This document shows, piece by piece, positions 1-4,963 of a stretch of 5,250 bases of DNA. The position numbers and the translations under genes are program-made. This DNA comes from Thermomicrobiales bacterium (lineage in GTDB: Bacteria > Chloroflexota > Chloroflexia > Thermomicrobiales > UBA6265). The stretch's first letter is position 1; each line of letters opens with the position of its first letter. The stretch lies in the NCBI GenBank assembly GCA_025937615.1, contig JAICRA010000129.1, positions 1-5,250 on the forward strand, read 5' to 3'. The notes under the pieces were generated by a model. The model was not told the DNA's origin. It made no database searches and saw only the letters and a list, made by a program, of their open reading frames with translations.

Positions 1-402
1 ATCGAGCTCTATCCGGGCAAGGGCGGTCAAATGTGCCGCTCGGCGGGAACGGCCGCCCAACTGATGGCGAAATCTGGCGACTATGCGCAGATCAGGATGC
101 CGTCGGGAGAGGTTCGGCTGGTCCACCTCAACTGCATGGCGACACTCGGCCAGGTCGGTAACGTCGATCACGAGAACATCGTCATTGGAAAAGCTGGTCG
201 AAACCGGCACCGGGGGCGGCGGCCAACGGTCCGCGGGTCGGTAATGAACCCGCGAGACCATCCGCACGGCGGCGGCGAGGGCAAGGCTCCGATCGGTGGT
301 CAGCCGAAAACCAAATGGGGAAAGCCGGTGCAGGCGCGGACGCGCAACAACAAGCGGACGGATCCGATGATTGTCCGGCGCCGCGCCACGAAGCGAAAGT
401 AA
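1..402 (+). CDS. rplB: 50S ribosomal protein L2, 3' portion (5' end outside window)
   Basis: L2 is a primary 23S rRNA-binding protein of the large subunit, needed for subunit association and for peptidyl transferase centre assembly. The reading frame is open from base 1 and ends at TAA 400-402, giving 133 residues. That is roughly the C-terminal half of a protein usually about 275 aa long. Visible motifs are PGKGGQ (visible residues 5-10), RSAGT (13-17), RRPTVRG (73-79) and the signature loop [12 protein letters not shown] (83-94), whose histidines include the one implicated near the peptidyl transferase centre in E. coli. The C-terminus is strongly basic ([16 protein letters not shown]), as expected. 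Two positions look unusual: Cys12 just before RSAGT, where Ala is common, and His70 in NRHRGRRP, where Trp is common. The gene is followed after 15 nt by rpsS, the normal neighbour. Identity is essentially certain; only the start is missing. Confidence 0.98.
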   Translation: MELYPGKGGQMCRSAGTAAQLMAKSGDYAQIRMPSGEVRLVHLNCMATLGQVGNVDHENIVIGKAGRNRHRGRRPTVRGSVMNPRDHPHGGGEGKAPIGGQPKTKWGKPVQARTRNNKRTDPMIVRRRATKRK

Positions 403-404
403 GC

Positions 405-411
405 GAGGAGG
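405..411 (+). promoter_or_regulatory. ribosome binding site of rpsS (supports GTG start)
   Basis: GAGGAGG sits 6 nt before the GTG at 418, directly after the rplB stop. It supports GTG 418 as the rpsS start. No ATG is available upstream, because the gap is only 15 nt and the downstream protein begins with the family-typical MSRSSKKGP. Confidence 0.85.
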
Positions 412-417
412 CACTTC

Positions 418-699
418 GTGTCGAGGTCGTCCAAGAAGGGGCCATATATCGACGCCAAGCTGCAGGAAAAGATCGAGGCGCTCAATCGCACGAATGAGCG
501 GCGCGTGATCCGCACATGGGCACGCGCATCCACGATCTTCCCGGGCATGGTTGGCCATACTGTGGCCGTGCACAACGGCAAGGTCCACGTTCCGATCTTC
601 GTCTCAGAGCAGATGGTCGGGCACAAACTCGGCGAGTTCGCACCGACGCGAACCTTCCGTGGTCACGGTAAGGACGCCGACCGGCGCGGTCGGCGCTAG
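418..699 (+). CDS. rpsS: 30S ribosomal protein S19
   Basis: S19 sits in the head of the small subunit, contacts 16S rRNA together with S13, and lies near the A-site finger and inter-subunit bridges. The 93-residue protein has the usual family length. It starts [12 protein letters not shown], a near-invariant N-terminus, and carries the S19 signature at residues 53-77: NGK, then VHVPIF, then [18 protein letters not shown] follows, and the short tail is basic (residues 85-93). The start is GTG, chosen because of the strong ribosome binding site at 405-411 and the exact family N-terminus. It follows rplB after 15 nt and precedes rplV by 22 nt, the canonical order. The stop is TAG at 697-699. Nothing is missing or broken. 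Confidence 0.98.
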   Translation: MSRSSKKGPYIDAKLQEKIEALNRTNERRVIRTWARASTIFPGMVGHTVAVHNGKVHVPIFVSEQMVGHKLGEFAPTRTFRGHGKDADRRGRR

Positions 700-721
700 C
701 GGCGGCGGGGAGACAGGTACG

Positions 722-1060
722 ATGGAAGTTCGAGCAAGTGTGACTGGCGTCCGCGTCTCCCCGCGGAAGGCGCGGCTGGTCGTCGACGCAGTGCGCGGGA
801 AACGCGTGTTGGATGCGATCGCGCTGACCCGGTTCATGCCGCAAAAGACCGCAGTCGACGTTGGCAAGCTGCTTCGGTCTGTGGCGGCGAATGCGGAGAA
901 CAACTACGACATGGATCCAGAAGACCTCTGGATCAAGGCGATCTACGCCGATGATGGACCCTCGTTTCGCCGGTTCAAGGCAAAGGCAAGGGGCCGCGTC
1001 GGGCGCATCATCAGACGCAATACGCACCTGACGGTGATCGCAGAGGAGCGGAAAAGCTAA
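722..1060 (+). CDS. rplV: 50S ribosomal protein L22
   Basis: L22 binds 23S rRNA domains early in assembly. Its long beta-hairpin lines the nascent peptide exit tunnel, where changes can affect macrolide response. The 112-residue product matches the usual length of about 110. The N-terminus [27 protein letters not shown] is typical, [15 protein letters not shown] (57-71) lies in the core, and the tunnel hairpin with its signature is at about residues 80-105 ([16 protein letters not shown], then THLTV). The frame is open upstream to 551 inside rpsS. ATG 722 is the start because the family alignment begins there and a GGGGAG stretch (707-712) lies upstream. The stop TAA (1058-1060) shares its last A with the rpsC ATG, suggesting translational coupling. 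Confidence 0.97.
   Translation: MEVRASVTGVRVSPRKARLVVDAVRGKRVLDAIALTRFMPQKTAVDVGKLLRSVAANAENNYDMDPEDLWIKAIYADDGPSFRRFKAKARGRVGRIIRRNTHLTVIAEERKS
1043..1048 (+). promoter_or_regulatory. ribosome binding site of rpsC inside rplV
   Basis: GAGGAG lies within the last codons of rplV, 11 nt before the rpsC ATG at 1060. The spacing is slightly long. Together with the one-base stop/start overlap (TAATG), this suggests that ribosomes ending rplV help start rpsC. Confidence 0.6.
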
Positions 1061-1746
1061 TGGGACGTAAGGTAAATCCGATTGGATTTCGACTGGGAAT
1101 AGTTACAGACTGGGAATCGAAGTGGTACGCGGAGCGGAACTACACCGAGCAACTTCATGAGGACCTTCGCATCCGGCGGCTGATCCTGAATGAGTTGACC
1201 CGAGCTGGCATCTCCAAGATTGAGCTCGAGCGCTCGGCGAACAAGGTCGACGTCACTCTCCACACCTCGAAGCCGGGGATTGTTATCGGCAAGCAGGGCG
1301 CCAATGTCGAACGGTTGCGTCAGATGCTCGAGCGGGAGATCGACAAGAAGGTCCACCTCCGGATTGAAGAGATCAAGGTGCCGGAGATCGATGCCAAGCT
1401 CATCGCCGAGAGCATCGCAGAGCAGATTTCCCGCCGTGTGGCCTACCGCAGAGCGATGAAGCATGCCGTGCAACAGGCCATGCGCCGGGGAGCGAAGGGG
1501 GTCAAGATCACTCTTTCCGGACGGCTCGGCGGGGCCGAGATGAGCCGCTCGGTGACTGAGATGGATGGCCGAGTGCCGCGCTCGACGCTGCGGGCTGACA
1601 TTGACTTCGGCGTCGTCCACGCACACACCACGTATGGCCGCATCGGCGTCAAGGTCTGGGTCTACAAGGGTGAAGTCTTGCCAGAGTTGGCCCCGGTCAC
1701 GGCGGCGACGCTGACAGCTGACCTGGCGGCGATTTCAGGGGACTAG
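1060..1746 (+). CDS. rpsC: 30S ribosomal protein S3
   Basis: S3 lies at the mRNA entry side of the small-subunit head and, with S4 and S5, contributes to mRNA unwinding. The 228 residues fit the family (E. coli has 233). The N-terminal part begins [15 protein letters not shown] type II KH domain spans roughly residues 38-110, with its GXXG loop in GIVIGKQG (73-80). The C-terminal domain has SGRLGGAE (153-160), [14 protein letters not shown] (171-184) and [18 protein letters not shown] (188-205). The basic residues tied to helicase activity in E. coli (R131, R132, K135) correspond to R130, R131 and K134 in YRRAMKHA. The C-terminal tail after 206 is short and alanine-rich. The gene overlaps rplV by one base and is followed by a 57-nt structured gap before rplP. 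Confidence 0.98.
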   Translation: MGRKVNPIGFRLGIVTDWESKWYAERNYTEQLHEDLRIRRLILNELTRAGISKIELERSANKVDVTLHTSKPGIVIGKQGANVERLRQMLEREIDKKVHLRIEEIKVPEIDAKLIAESIAEQISRRVAYRRAMKHAVQQAMRRGAKGVKITLSGRLGGAEMSRSVTEMDGRVPRSTLRADIDFGVVHAHTTYGRIGVKVWVYKGEVLPELAPVTAATLTADLAAISGD

Positions 1747-1752
1747 CAGCCT

Positions 1753-1777
1753 GCCGGCCGGAAACACTTCCGACGGC
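1753..1777 (+). other. GC-rich hairpin in the rpsC-rplP gap
   Basis: Outer arms GCCG (1753-1756) and CGGC (1774-1777) enclose inner arms CGGAA (1759-1763) and TTCCG (1768-1772) around an ACAC loop. A small 2-by-1 internal loop separates the two helices. That gives nine pairs in 25 nt, starting 6 nt after the rpsC stop. No T-run follows, so it does not look like a standard intrinsic terminator. A role in mRNA stability or in rplP translation is inference only. Confidence 0.5.
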
Positions 1778-1789
1778 CTCGTTCGCGAG
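1778..1789 (+). other. short TTCG-loop hairpin abutting the rplP ribosome binding site
   Basis: CTCG (1778-1781) and CGAG (1786-1789) form a perfect 4-bp stem around a TTCG loop, immediately after the larger hairpin ending at 1777 and 1 nt before the AGGAG (1791-1795) of rplP. The closing pair is G-C, not the C-G that makes UUCG loops exceptionally stable. It may position or shield the ribosome binding site, but this is unproven. Confidence 0.4.
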
Positions 1790-1803
1790 CAGGAGCGACG
1801 ATC

Positions 1804-2274
1804 ATGTTGATGCCGAAGCGGACCAAATATCGAAAGATGATGCGGGGCCGCATGACCGGCAAGGCGAACCGTGGCATAGAGATTTCGTTCGGCGAGTTTG
1901 CACTGCAAGCGACGGAGCCGGCATGGGTAAGCAGCCGGCAGATCGAAGCGGCCCGGCGCGCGGTCACCAACTACCTCAAGCGCGGCGGGAAGGTGTGGAT
2001 CCGCATATTTCCTGACAAACCGGTGACGCATAAGCCGGCCGAGACTCGAATGGGTTCCGGCAAGGGCAACCCGGAGTACTGGGTCGCCGTCGTCAAGCCG
2101 GGGCGGGTGCTGTTCGAGGTGGCCGGTGTCACACGGGCCCAAGCGAAGGAGGCACTCCGCCGCGCCGCGATGAAGATGCCGATGGATTGCCAATTTATCG
2201 AGCGGCAGCATATTGGACTGGCCAGTACCTCTGAAGACGCAGAGAGCGATGTAGCCGGGGAGGTGGTAGCGTGA
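1804..2274 (+). CDS. rplP: 50S ribosomal protein L16, with C-terminal extension
   Basis: L16 binds 23S rRNA near the A-site tRNA elbow and the central protuberance. The start ATG 1804 gives the family N-terminus [11 protein letters not shown] and has AGGAG (1791-1795) 8 nt upstream. Conserved segments are [31 protein letters not shown] (45-75) and the loop [15 protein letters not shown] (81-95). Arg82 in that loop aligns with E. coli Arg81, the residue hydroxylated by RoxA/YcfD in some bacteria; whether it is modified here cannot be told. The protein has 156 residues against the usual 136-145. The excess is an acidic, serine-containing tail from about residue 138 ([17 protein letters not shown]). 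The last four bases overlap the rpmC start, and the tail codons contain the rpmC ribosome binding site. Confidence 0.97.
   Translation: MLMPKRTKYRKMMRGRMTGKANRGIEISFGEFALQATEPAWVSSRQIEAARRAVTNYLKRGGKVWIRIFPDKPVTHKPAETRMGSGKGNPEYWVAVVKPGRVLFEVAGVTRAQAKEALRRAAMKMPMDCQFIERQHIGLASTSEDAESDVAGEVVA
2257..2266 (+). promoter_or_regulatory. ribosome binding site of rpmC inside rplP
   Basis: GGGGAGGTGG is an extended purine-rich site within the final codons of rplP. Its core GGAGGT (2259-2264) is 6 nt before the GTG at 2271. It decides the GTG start of rpmC and implies coupled translation of the two genes. Confidence 0.85.
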
Positions 2275-2498
2275 AGCCGGCAGAGATTCGGGCGATGGAC
2301 GACGAGAAACTCGATCAGCAAGTGGCGAGCCTGCTGGCGGAGTGGCGAAGTCTCCGCTTTCAGCAAGCCGTAGGGCAGTTGACCGCCACCGCACGGACCC
2401 GCCAGATCCGAAAGGACATCGCGCGGATCAAGACGATTCAAACGGAGCGCGAGATCGAAGCCGAACTGGCGGCGTCAGCGAGCGAACGGATCAAGTAG
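2271..2498 (+). CDS. rpmC: 50S ribosomal protein L29
   Basis: L29 is a small helical protein at the exit of the nascent peptide tunnel, next to L23, forming part of the docking site for chaperones and the secretion machinery. The product has 75 residues, a little longer than E. coli L29 (63 aa). It shows the family pattern [17 protein letters not shown], then [10 protein letters not shown] (28-37) and [13 protein letters not shown] (43-55), consistent with two long antiparallel helices. The C-terminus from about residue 60 is charged and alanine-rich and probably extends the second helix. The start is GTG, overlapping the rplP stop in GTGA (2271-2274) and preceded by a strong ribosome binding site. 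rpsQ follows after 27 nt, as in the usual S10 operon. Confidence 0.95.
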   Translation: MKPAEIRAMDDEKLDQQVASLLAEWRSLRFQQAVGQLTATARTRQIRKDIARIKTIQTEREIEAELAASASERIK

Positions 2499-2525
2499 CG
2501 CCGCGTAGCAGCGCGAGGAACAACG

Positions 2526-2822
2526 ATGAGTGACAGCAGGACCGGAGCGGGGGAAGTGGCGCCAGCCCAGCCACCGCGGACGCAAAAAATCGGCAGGGTG
2601 GTGAGCGACAAGATGGAGAAGACCGTGGTGGTTGCGGTCGACTCCGTGCGCCGTCATCCGCTGTATCACAAGCGCATCACGCGCACGAGCAAATTTCTCG
2701 CCCATGACGAGCAGAACGCCTGCAATCCGGGCGATATCGTCCGCATCGAGGAGACGCGCCCGCTGTCGAAGCGGAAGCGATGGATTGTTCGAGAAATAGT
2801 CGAGCGGGGCGTGCAAATCTAG
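2526..2822 (+). CDS. rpsQ: 30S ribosomal protein S17, with N-terminal extension
   Basis: S17 is a primary 16S rRNA-binding protein of the small-subunit body with an OB fold. The core matches well: [19 protein letters not shown] (21-39), [20 protein letters not shown] (43-62) and the signature [14 protein letters not shown] (69-82). The product is 98 aa against about 84 in E. coli. The extra residues are at the N-terminus: about 14-18 residues rich in Ser, Gly, Ala and Pro, probably disordered. ATG 2526 is preceded by GAGGA (2515-2519) at 6 nt and is preferred. An in-frame GTG at 2556, with GGAG (2544-2547) 8 nt upstream, would give an 88-residue protein nearer to family length. It is the last gene of the S10 operon in E. 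coli terms; here rplN follows after only 37 nt. Confidence 0.96.
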   Translation: MSDSRTGAGEVAPAQPPRTQKIGRVVSDKMEKTVVVAVDSVRRHPLYHKRITRTSKFLAHDEQNACNPGDIVRIEETRPLSKRKRWIVREIVERGVQI

Positions 2823-2859
2823 GGCGTCGTGCCGATCGGGCGCCAACAGGAGCAAAGCG

Positions 2860-3228
2860 GTGATCCAACAGGAATCGCGATTGCGCGTCGCTGACAACAG
2901 TGGAGCTAAGGAGCTTCTCTGCATCCGAGTGCTCGGCGGCTCCGGCCGCAAGTACGGCGGAGTCGGGGACACGATTATCGCCACAGTGAAACAAGCGCAG
3001 CCAAACGCCGCGGTCAAGAAAGGCGAAGTGGTGCGTGCGGTCGTCGTGCGGACTGCTCAAGAATATGGACGGCCAGACGGTAGCCACATCAAGTTCGATG
3101 ACAATGCGGCCGTGCTGATCAACAACCAGGGTGCCCCGCGCGGGACTCGCATCTTCGGACCGGTGGGTCGCGAGCTGCGAGAACGACAGTTCATGCGGAT
3201 CGTGTCCCTCGCGCCGGAGGTCCTTTAG
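2860..3228 (+). CDS. rplN: 50S ribosomal protein L14
   Basis: L14 binds 23S rRNA at the subunit interface, next to L19, and takes part in inter-subunit bridges. It is also the docking site of the silencing factor RsfS. The product has exactly the family-typical 122 residues. It shows [19 protein letters not shown] at the N-terminus, [12 protein letters not shown] (26-37), the L14 signature over about residues 60-86 (AVVVRT, then [15 protein letters not shown]) and GTRIFGPV (95-102). The start is GTG, confirmed by AGGAG (2848-2852) 7 nt upstream and by the family N-terminus. In E. coli this gene opens the spc operon with its own promoter. No convincing promoter is visible in the 37-nt gap or the end of rpsQ here. 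Confidence 0.98.
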   Translation: MIQQESRLRVADNSGAKELLCIRVLGGSGRKYGGVGDTIIATVKQAQPNAAVKKGEVVRAVVVRTAQEYGRPDGSHIKFDDNAAVLINNQGAPRGTRIFGPVGRELRERQFMRIVSLAPEVL

Positions 3229-3263
3229 GTCGTGGTCCAGGGTTAGAGCGGGAGCGCAAGAGG

Positions 3264-3590
3264 ATGCGAAAAATTCGGAGCGGCGACACCGTCCTGGTGA
3301 CTTCTGGCCGGAACAAGGGCCAGCAGGGCAAGGTGCGCGTCAACATGATCGAACGGGACCGAGTAGTCGTCGAAGGCGTAAATATCGTCAAGAAGCATAT
3401 AAAGCGGGGCCGGGCTCGCCAGGCCGGCATCGTGGAAGTCGAAGCGCCGCTCCACGTGTCGAACGTCCGGCTCATTTGCCCGAACTGCAAGCAGCCTACT
3501 CGGGTAGGCGTCCGAGAAGGCAGCGACGGCAAGAATGTGCGCTATTGCAAGAAATGCGATGCGCTAATCCCAAGGCCAGAGGCTGCCTAG
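3264..3590 (+). CDS. rplX: 50S ribosomal protein L24, zinc-ribbon form
   Basis: L24 is an assembly initiator that binds the 5' region of 23S rRNA, next to the tunnel exit. The 108 residues include an N-terminal KOW motif (about 3-30: KIRSGDTVLVTSGRNKGQQGKV) and the conserved VVVEGVNIVKKHIK segment (34-47). The C-terminal half has two CXXC pairs, Cys72/Cys75 (CPNC) and Cys95/Cys98 (CKKC), which look like a four-cysteine zinc site. Such pairs occur in many bacterial L24 proteins but are absent from the E. coli form. ATG 3264 is chosen because the KOW motif begins right after it, with GGGAG (3250-3254) 9 nt upstream. It sits between rplN and rplE as usual, with an unusually long 97-nt gap after it. 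Confidence 0.97.
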   Translation: MRKIRSGDTVLVTSGRNKGQQGKVRVNMIERDRVVVEGVNIVKKHIKRGRARQAGIVEVEAPLHVSNVRLICPNCKQPTRVGVREGSDGKNVRYCKKCDALIPRPEAA

Positions 3591-3687
3591 CGTCGAAGAA
3601 CAGAGAAGGTAAGGACGGCAACCTGAGCGCCTGAGAAATGGCGGACCAGGTGGGAACGCCGAGAACTGAGAGGATAGGTGGAGCCCG
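3591..3687 (+). other. 97-nt rplX-rplE intergenic region, candidate leader or regulatory region
   Basis: This is the longest gap in the window. It holds the rplE ribosome binding site (AGGTGGAG, 3676-3683), three CTGAG repeats (3623-3627, 3631-3635, 3666-3670) and a small potential hairpin (GGCG 3640-3643 with CGCC 3657-3660, with an inner CC/GG pair around AGGT). In E. coli the site where S8 binds and represses the spc mRNA is at this same gene junction. That makes the region a candidate by position only, as I could not match the S8-binding core. A 20-codon ATG frame (3638-3700) running into rplE has no good ribosome binding site and resembles no known leader peptide. Confidence 0.4.
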
Positions 3688-4242
3688 ATGGCCAGATTGA
3701 AAGAGAAGTACCGGGAAGAGATAGTTCCAGAGTTGATGAAGGAGTTCGGCTACTCCAACGTAATGCAGACCCCCAAGCTCGAGAAGATCGTGATCAACGT
3801 TGGTCTCGGCGAAGCGATAAGCAATGCTAGGGCGTTGGAAAGCGCGGTATCAGACTTGACAGCTATCTCAGGCCAGAAACCGGTCGTGACCCGCGCCAAG
3901 AAGTCGATCGCGGCCTTCAAGTTGAGAGCCGGTATGCCAGTCGGAGCCCGCGTCACCTTGCGTGGACCGCGGATGTACGAGTTCTTCGACAGGCTCGTCT
4001 CCATTACATTGCCGCGTATCCGTGATTTTCGGGGAGTATCTCCTAATTCATTCGACGGCCGGGGTAACTACACGTTGGGTCTCCAGGAGCAAATTGCATT
4101 CCCGGAGATCGACTACGACAAGATTGATAAGAGTCGCGGCCTCGAGCTCAGCCTCGTGACCAGCGCTAAGACAGATGAGGAGGGCCGGCGGCTGTTGAGT
4201 CTGCTCGGTATGCCGTTTGCCCGCGCGGAGCGACCAATCTAG
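3688..4242 (+). CDS. rplE: 50S ribosomal protein L5
   Basis: L5 binds 5S rRNA and forms part of the central protuberance, contacting P-site tRNA. The 184 residues match the usual length of about 180. Visible landmarks are [33 protein letters not shown] (33-43), the L5 signature [17 protein letters not shown] (57-73), then [17 protein letters not shown] (77-93), DFRGV (113-117), [20 protein letters not shown] (122-141) and the terminal [10 protein letters not shown] (169-178). Start ATG 3688 fits the family N-terminus and has AGGTGG (3676-3681) 6 nt upstream. The stop TAG (4240-4242) is followed at once by an inverted repeat ahead of rpsZ. Confidence 0.98.
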   Translation: MARLKEKYREEIVPELMKEFGYSNVMQTPKLEKIVINVGLGEAISNARALESAVSDLTAISGQKPVVTRAKKSIAAFKLRAGMPVGARVTLRGPRMYEFFDRLVSITLPRIRDFRGVSPNSFDGRGNYTLGLQEQIAFPEIDYDKIDKSRGLELSLVTSAKTDEEGRRLLSLLGMPFARAERPI

Positions 4243-4243
4243 A

Positions 4244-4258
4244 TCGCCTGACAGGCGA
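4244..4258 (+). other. perfect inverted repeat between rplE and rpsZ
   Basis: TCGCCTG (4244-4250) and CAGGCGA (4252-4258) are perfect reverse complements separated by one base. As RNA this would be a 5-bp stem (TCGCC/GGCGA) with the loop TGACA. It begins 2 nt after the rplE stop and ends 3 nt before the GGAGG (4262-4266) of rpsZ. No T-run follows, so it is not a classical terminator. It could be an mRNA structure or a protein-binding palindrome; the function is unknown. Confidence 0.5.
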
Positions 4259-4273
4259 CTCGGAGGAACTTGA

Positions 4274-4459
4274 ATGGCCAAGAAGTGTTTGATCGTCAAG
4301 GCGGCCGGTCCAGCGAAATTCGAGACTAGGCAGGTAAATCGCTGCCATCTTTGCGGCCGCAGCCGCGCGTACATGCGCAAGTTCGGGCTCTGTCGGATCT
4401 GTTTCCGAGAACTGGCTTCGGTGGGTCGCCTGCCGGGCGTAACGAAGTCGAGTTGGTAG
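4274..4459 (+). CDS. rpsZ: 30S ribosomal protein S14, type Z (zinc-binding, short form)
   Basis: S14 is a late-assembling protein of the small-subunit head. This is the 61-residue zinc form (also called rpsN type Z). Its zinc ribbon uses Cys24, Cys27, Cys40 and Cys43 (NRCHLCGR and LCRICFREL). The segments [16 protein letters not shown] and the terminal PGVTKSSW are diagnostic of the short family and absent as a unit from the about 100-residue zinc-free form. An extra Cys5 (MAKKCLI) is not part of the site. ATG 4274 has GGAGG (4262-4266) 7 nt upstream. It is placed between rplE and rpsH as normal. In some bacteria a zinc-independent S14 paralogue is made under zinc limitation; none is seen in this window. 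Confidence 0.98.
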   Translation: MAKKCLIVKAAGPAKFETRQVNRCHLCGRSRAYMRKFGLCRICFRELASVGRLPGVTKSSW

Positions 4460-4514
4460 CCGTGCGCTCCGGCCAGGCGACAATCGGAAACGAAACTATG
4501 AGGAGAGCGGACGG

Positions 4515-4913
4515 ATGAGCGTGAACGATCCTATTAGCGACATGTTGACGCGGATCCGCAATGCCGGGATGGCCCGGCAGGCGGAAACGACAATGCCATC
4601 GACGAAAGTGCTGGTGGCGATTGCCAAAATCCTTAAGGAAGAGGGCTACATCGCCGACTTTCGCGTGATCGAGCGTCGGCCTCAGGACCAACTCGTCATC
4701 GCGCTCCGCTACGGCGCGGATCGCAAGCCAGCTATACGAGAAATTAAGCGCGTCAGTAAACCGGGTCTGCGAGTCTACGCCGGGAAAGACGATATCCCGC
4801 GGGTCCGGAGCGGCTTGGGCATCGCGGTGGTGAGCACTCCGCAGGGGGTAATGACCGGCTACGAGGCTAGACGGCGAGGAATCGGCGGCGAGGTCCTCTG
4901 CACTGTCTTCTAG
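4515..4913 (+). CDS. rpsH: 30S ribosomal protein S8
   Basis: S8 is a primary binder of the central domain of 16S rRNA (helix 21) and, in E. coli, the translational repressor of the spc operon. The 132 residues match the usual length. The N-terminal domain has [14 protein letters not shown] (4-17), [20 protein letters not shown] (27-46) and ISKPG-like [17 protein letters not shown] (81-97). The C-terminal RNA-binding domain has the signature [15 protein letters not shown] (100-114) and ends [14 protein letters not shown] 4515 has AGGAGAG (4501-4507) upstream. An earlier ATG at 4498 is in another frame and stops at 4518. The 55-nt gap before it contains CAGGCGAC (4474-4481), complementary to the end of rpsZ. 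Confidence 0.98.
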   Translation: MSVNDPISDMLTRIRNAGMARQAETTMPSTKVLVAIAKILKEEGYIADFRVIERRPQDQLVIALRYGADRKPAIREIKRVSKPGLRVYAGKDDIPRVRSGLGIAVVSTPQGVMTGYEARRRGIGGEVLCTVF

Positions 4914-4916
4914 AGG

Positions 4917-4940
4917 CTGAAGCGGAGAGACTCCTTTCAG
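4917..4940 (+). other. hairpin in the rpsH-rplF gap
   Basis: CTGAA (4917-4921) pairs with TTCAG (4936-4940) and GGAG (4924-4927) pairs with CTCC (4931-4934) around an AGA loop. A possible G-T pair (4922/4935) and one bulged C connect them, giving about ten pairs. It starts 3 nt after the rpsH stop and lies 10 nt before the rplF ribosome binding site (4951-4955). A weaker alternative, GACTC (4929-4933) with GAGTC (4940-4944), would exclude it. No T-run follows. Confidence 0.5.
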
Positions 4941-4963
4941 AGTCCACCGCGGGAGAACGGGCA

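Noticed and set aside
551..721. Upstream extension of the rplV frame into rpsS
   Set aside because: The L22 family N-terminus and the ribosome binding site both place the start at 722; the extension is out-of-frame rpsS sequence.
1735..2394. Minus-strand open frame (219 codons) opposite rplP and part of rpmC
   Set aside because: It is a shadow of conserved plus-strand genes, and its residue composition is low-complexity and Arg/Pro/Leu-rich, as such shadows usually are.
2502..2515. CGCG/CGCG 4-bp stem in the rpmC-rpsQ gap touching the rpsQ ribosome binding site
   Set aside because: It is too short, and alternating CG tetramers are common in this sequence.
2785..2820. Possible spc promoter (TTGTTC followed by AAATCT)
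   Set aside because: The spacing is about 24 nt and the -10-like hexamer matches the consensus poorly.
2823..2844. GGCG/CGCC arms and the palindrome CCGATCGG in the rpsQ-rplN gap
   Set aside because: The helices are only 2-4 bp with a large asymmetric interior, which is not distinguishable from chance in GC-rich DNA.
3131..3634. Plus-strand open frame (167 codons) overlapping the end of rplN, all of rplX and part of the next gap
   Set aside because: It is out of frame with two certain genes and gives an Arg/Ser/Gly-rich product without family features.
3638..3700. 20-codon ATG frame overlapping the rplE start, a possible leader peptide
   Set aside because: It has no good ribosome binding site and no regulatory codon run; such a short frame is expected by chance.
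4498..4518. Earlier ATG before rpsH
   Set aside because: It is in a different frame and terminates after six codons; ATG 4515 gives the full S8 N-terminus with a good ribosome binding site.
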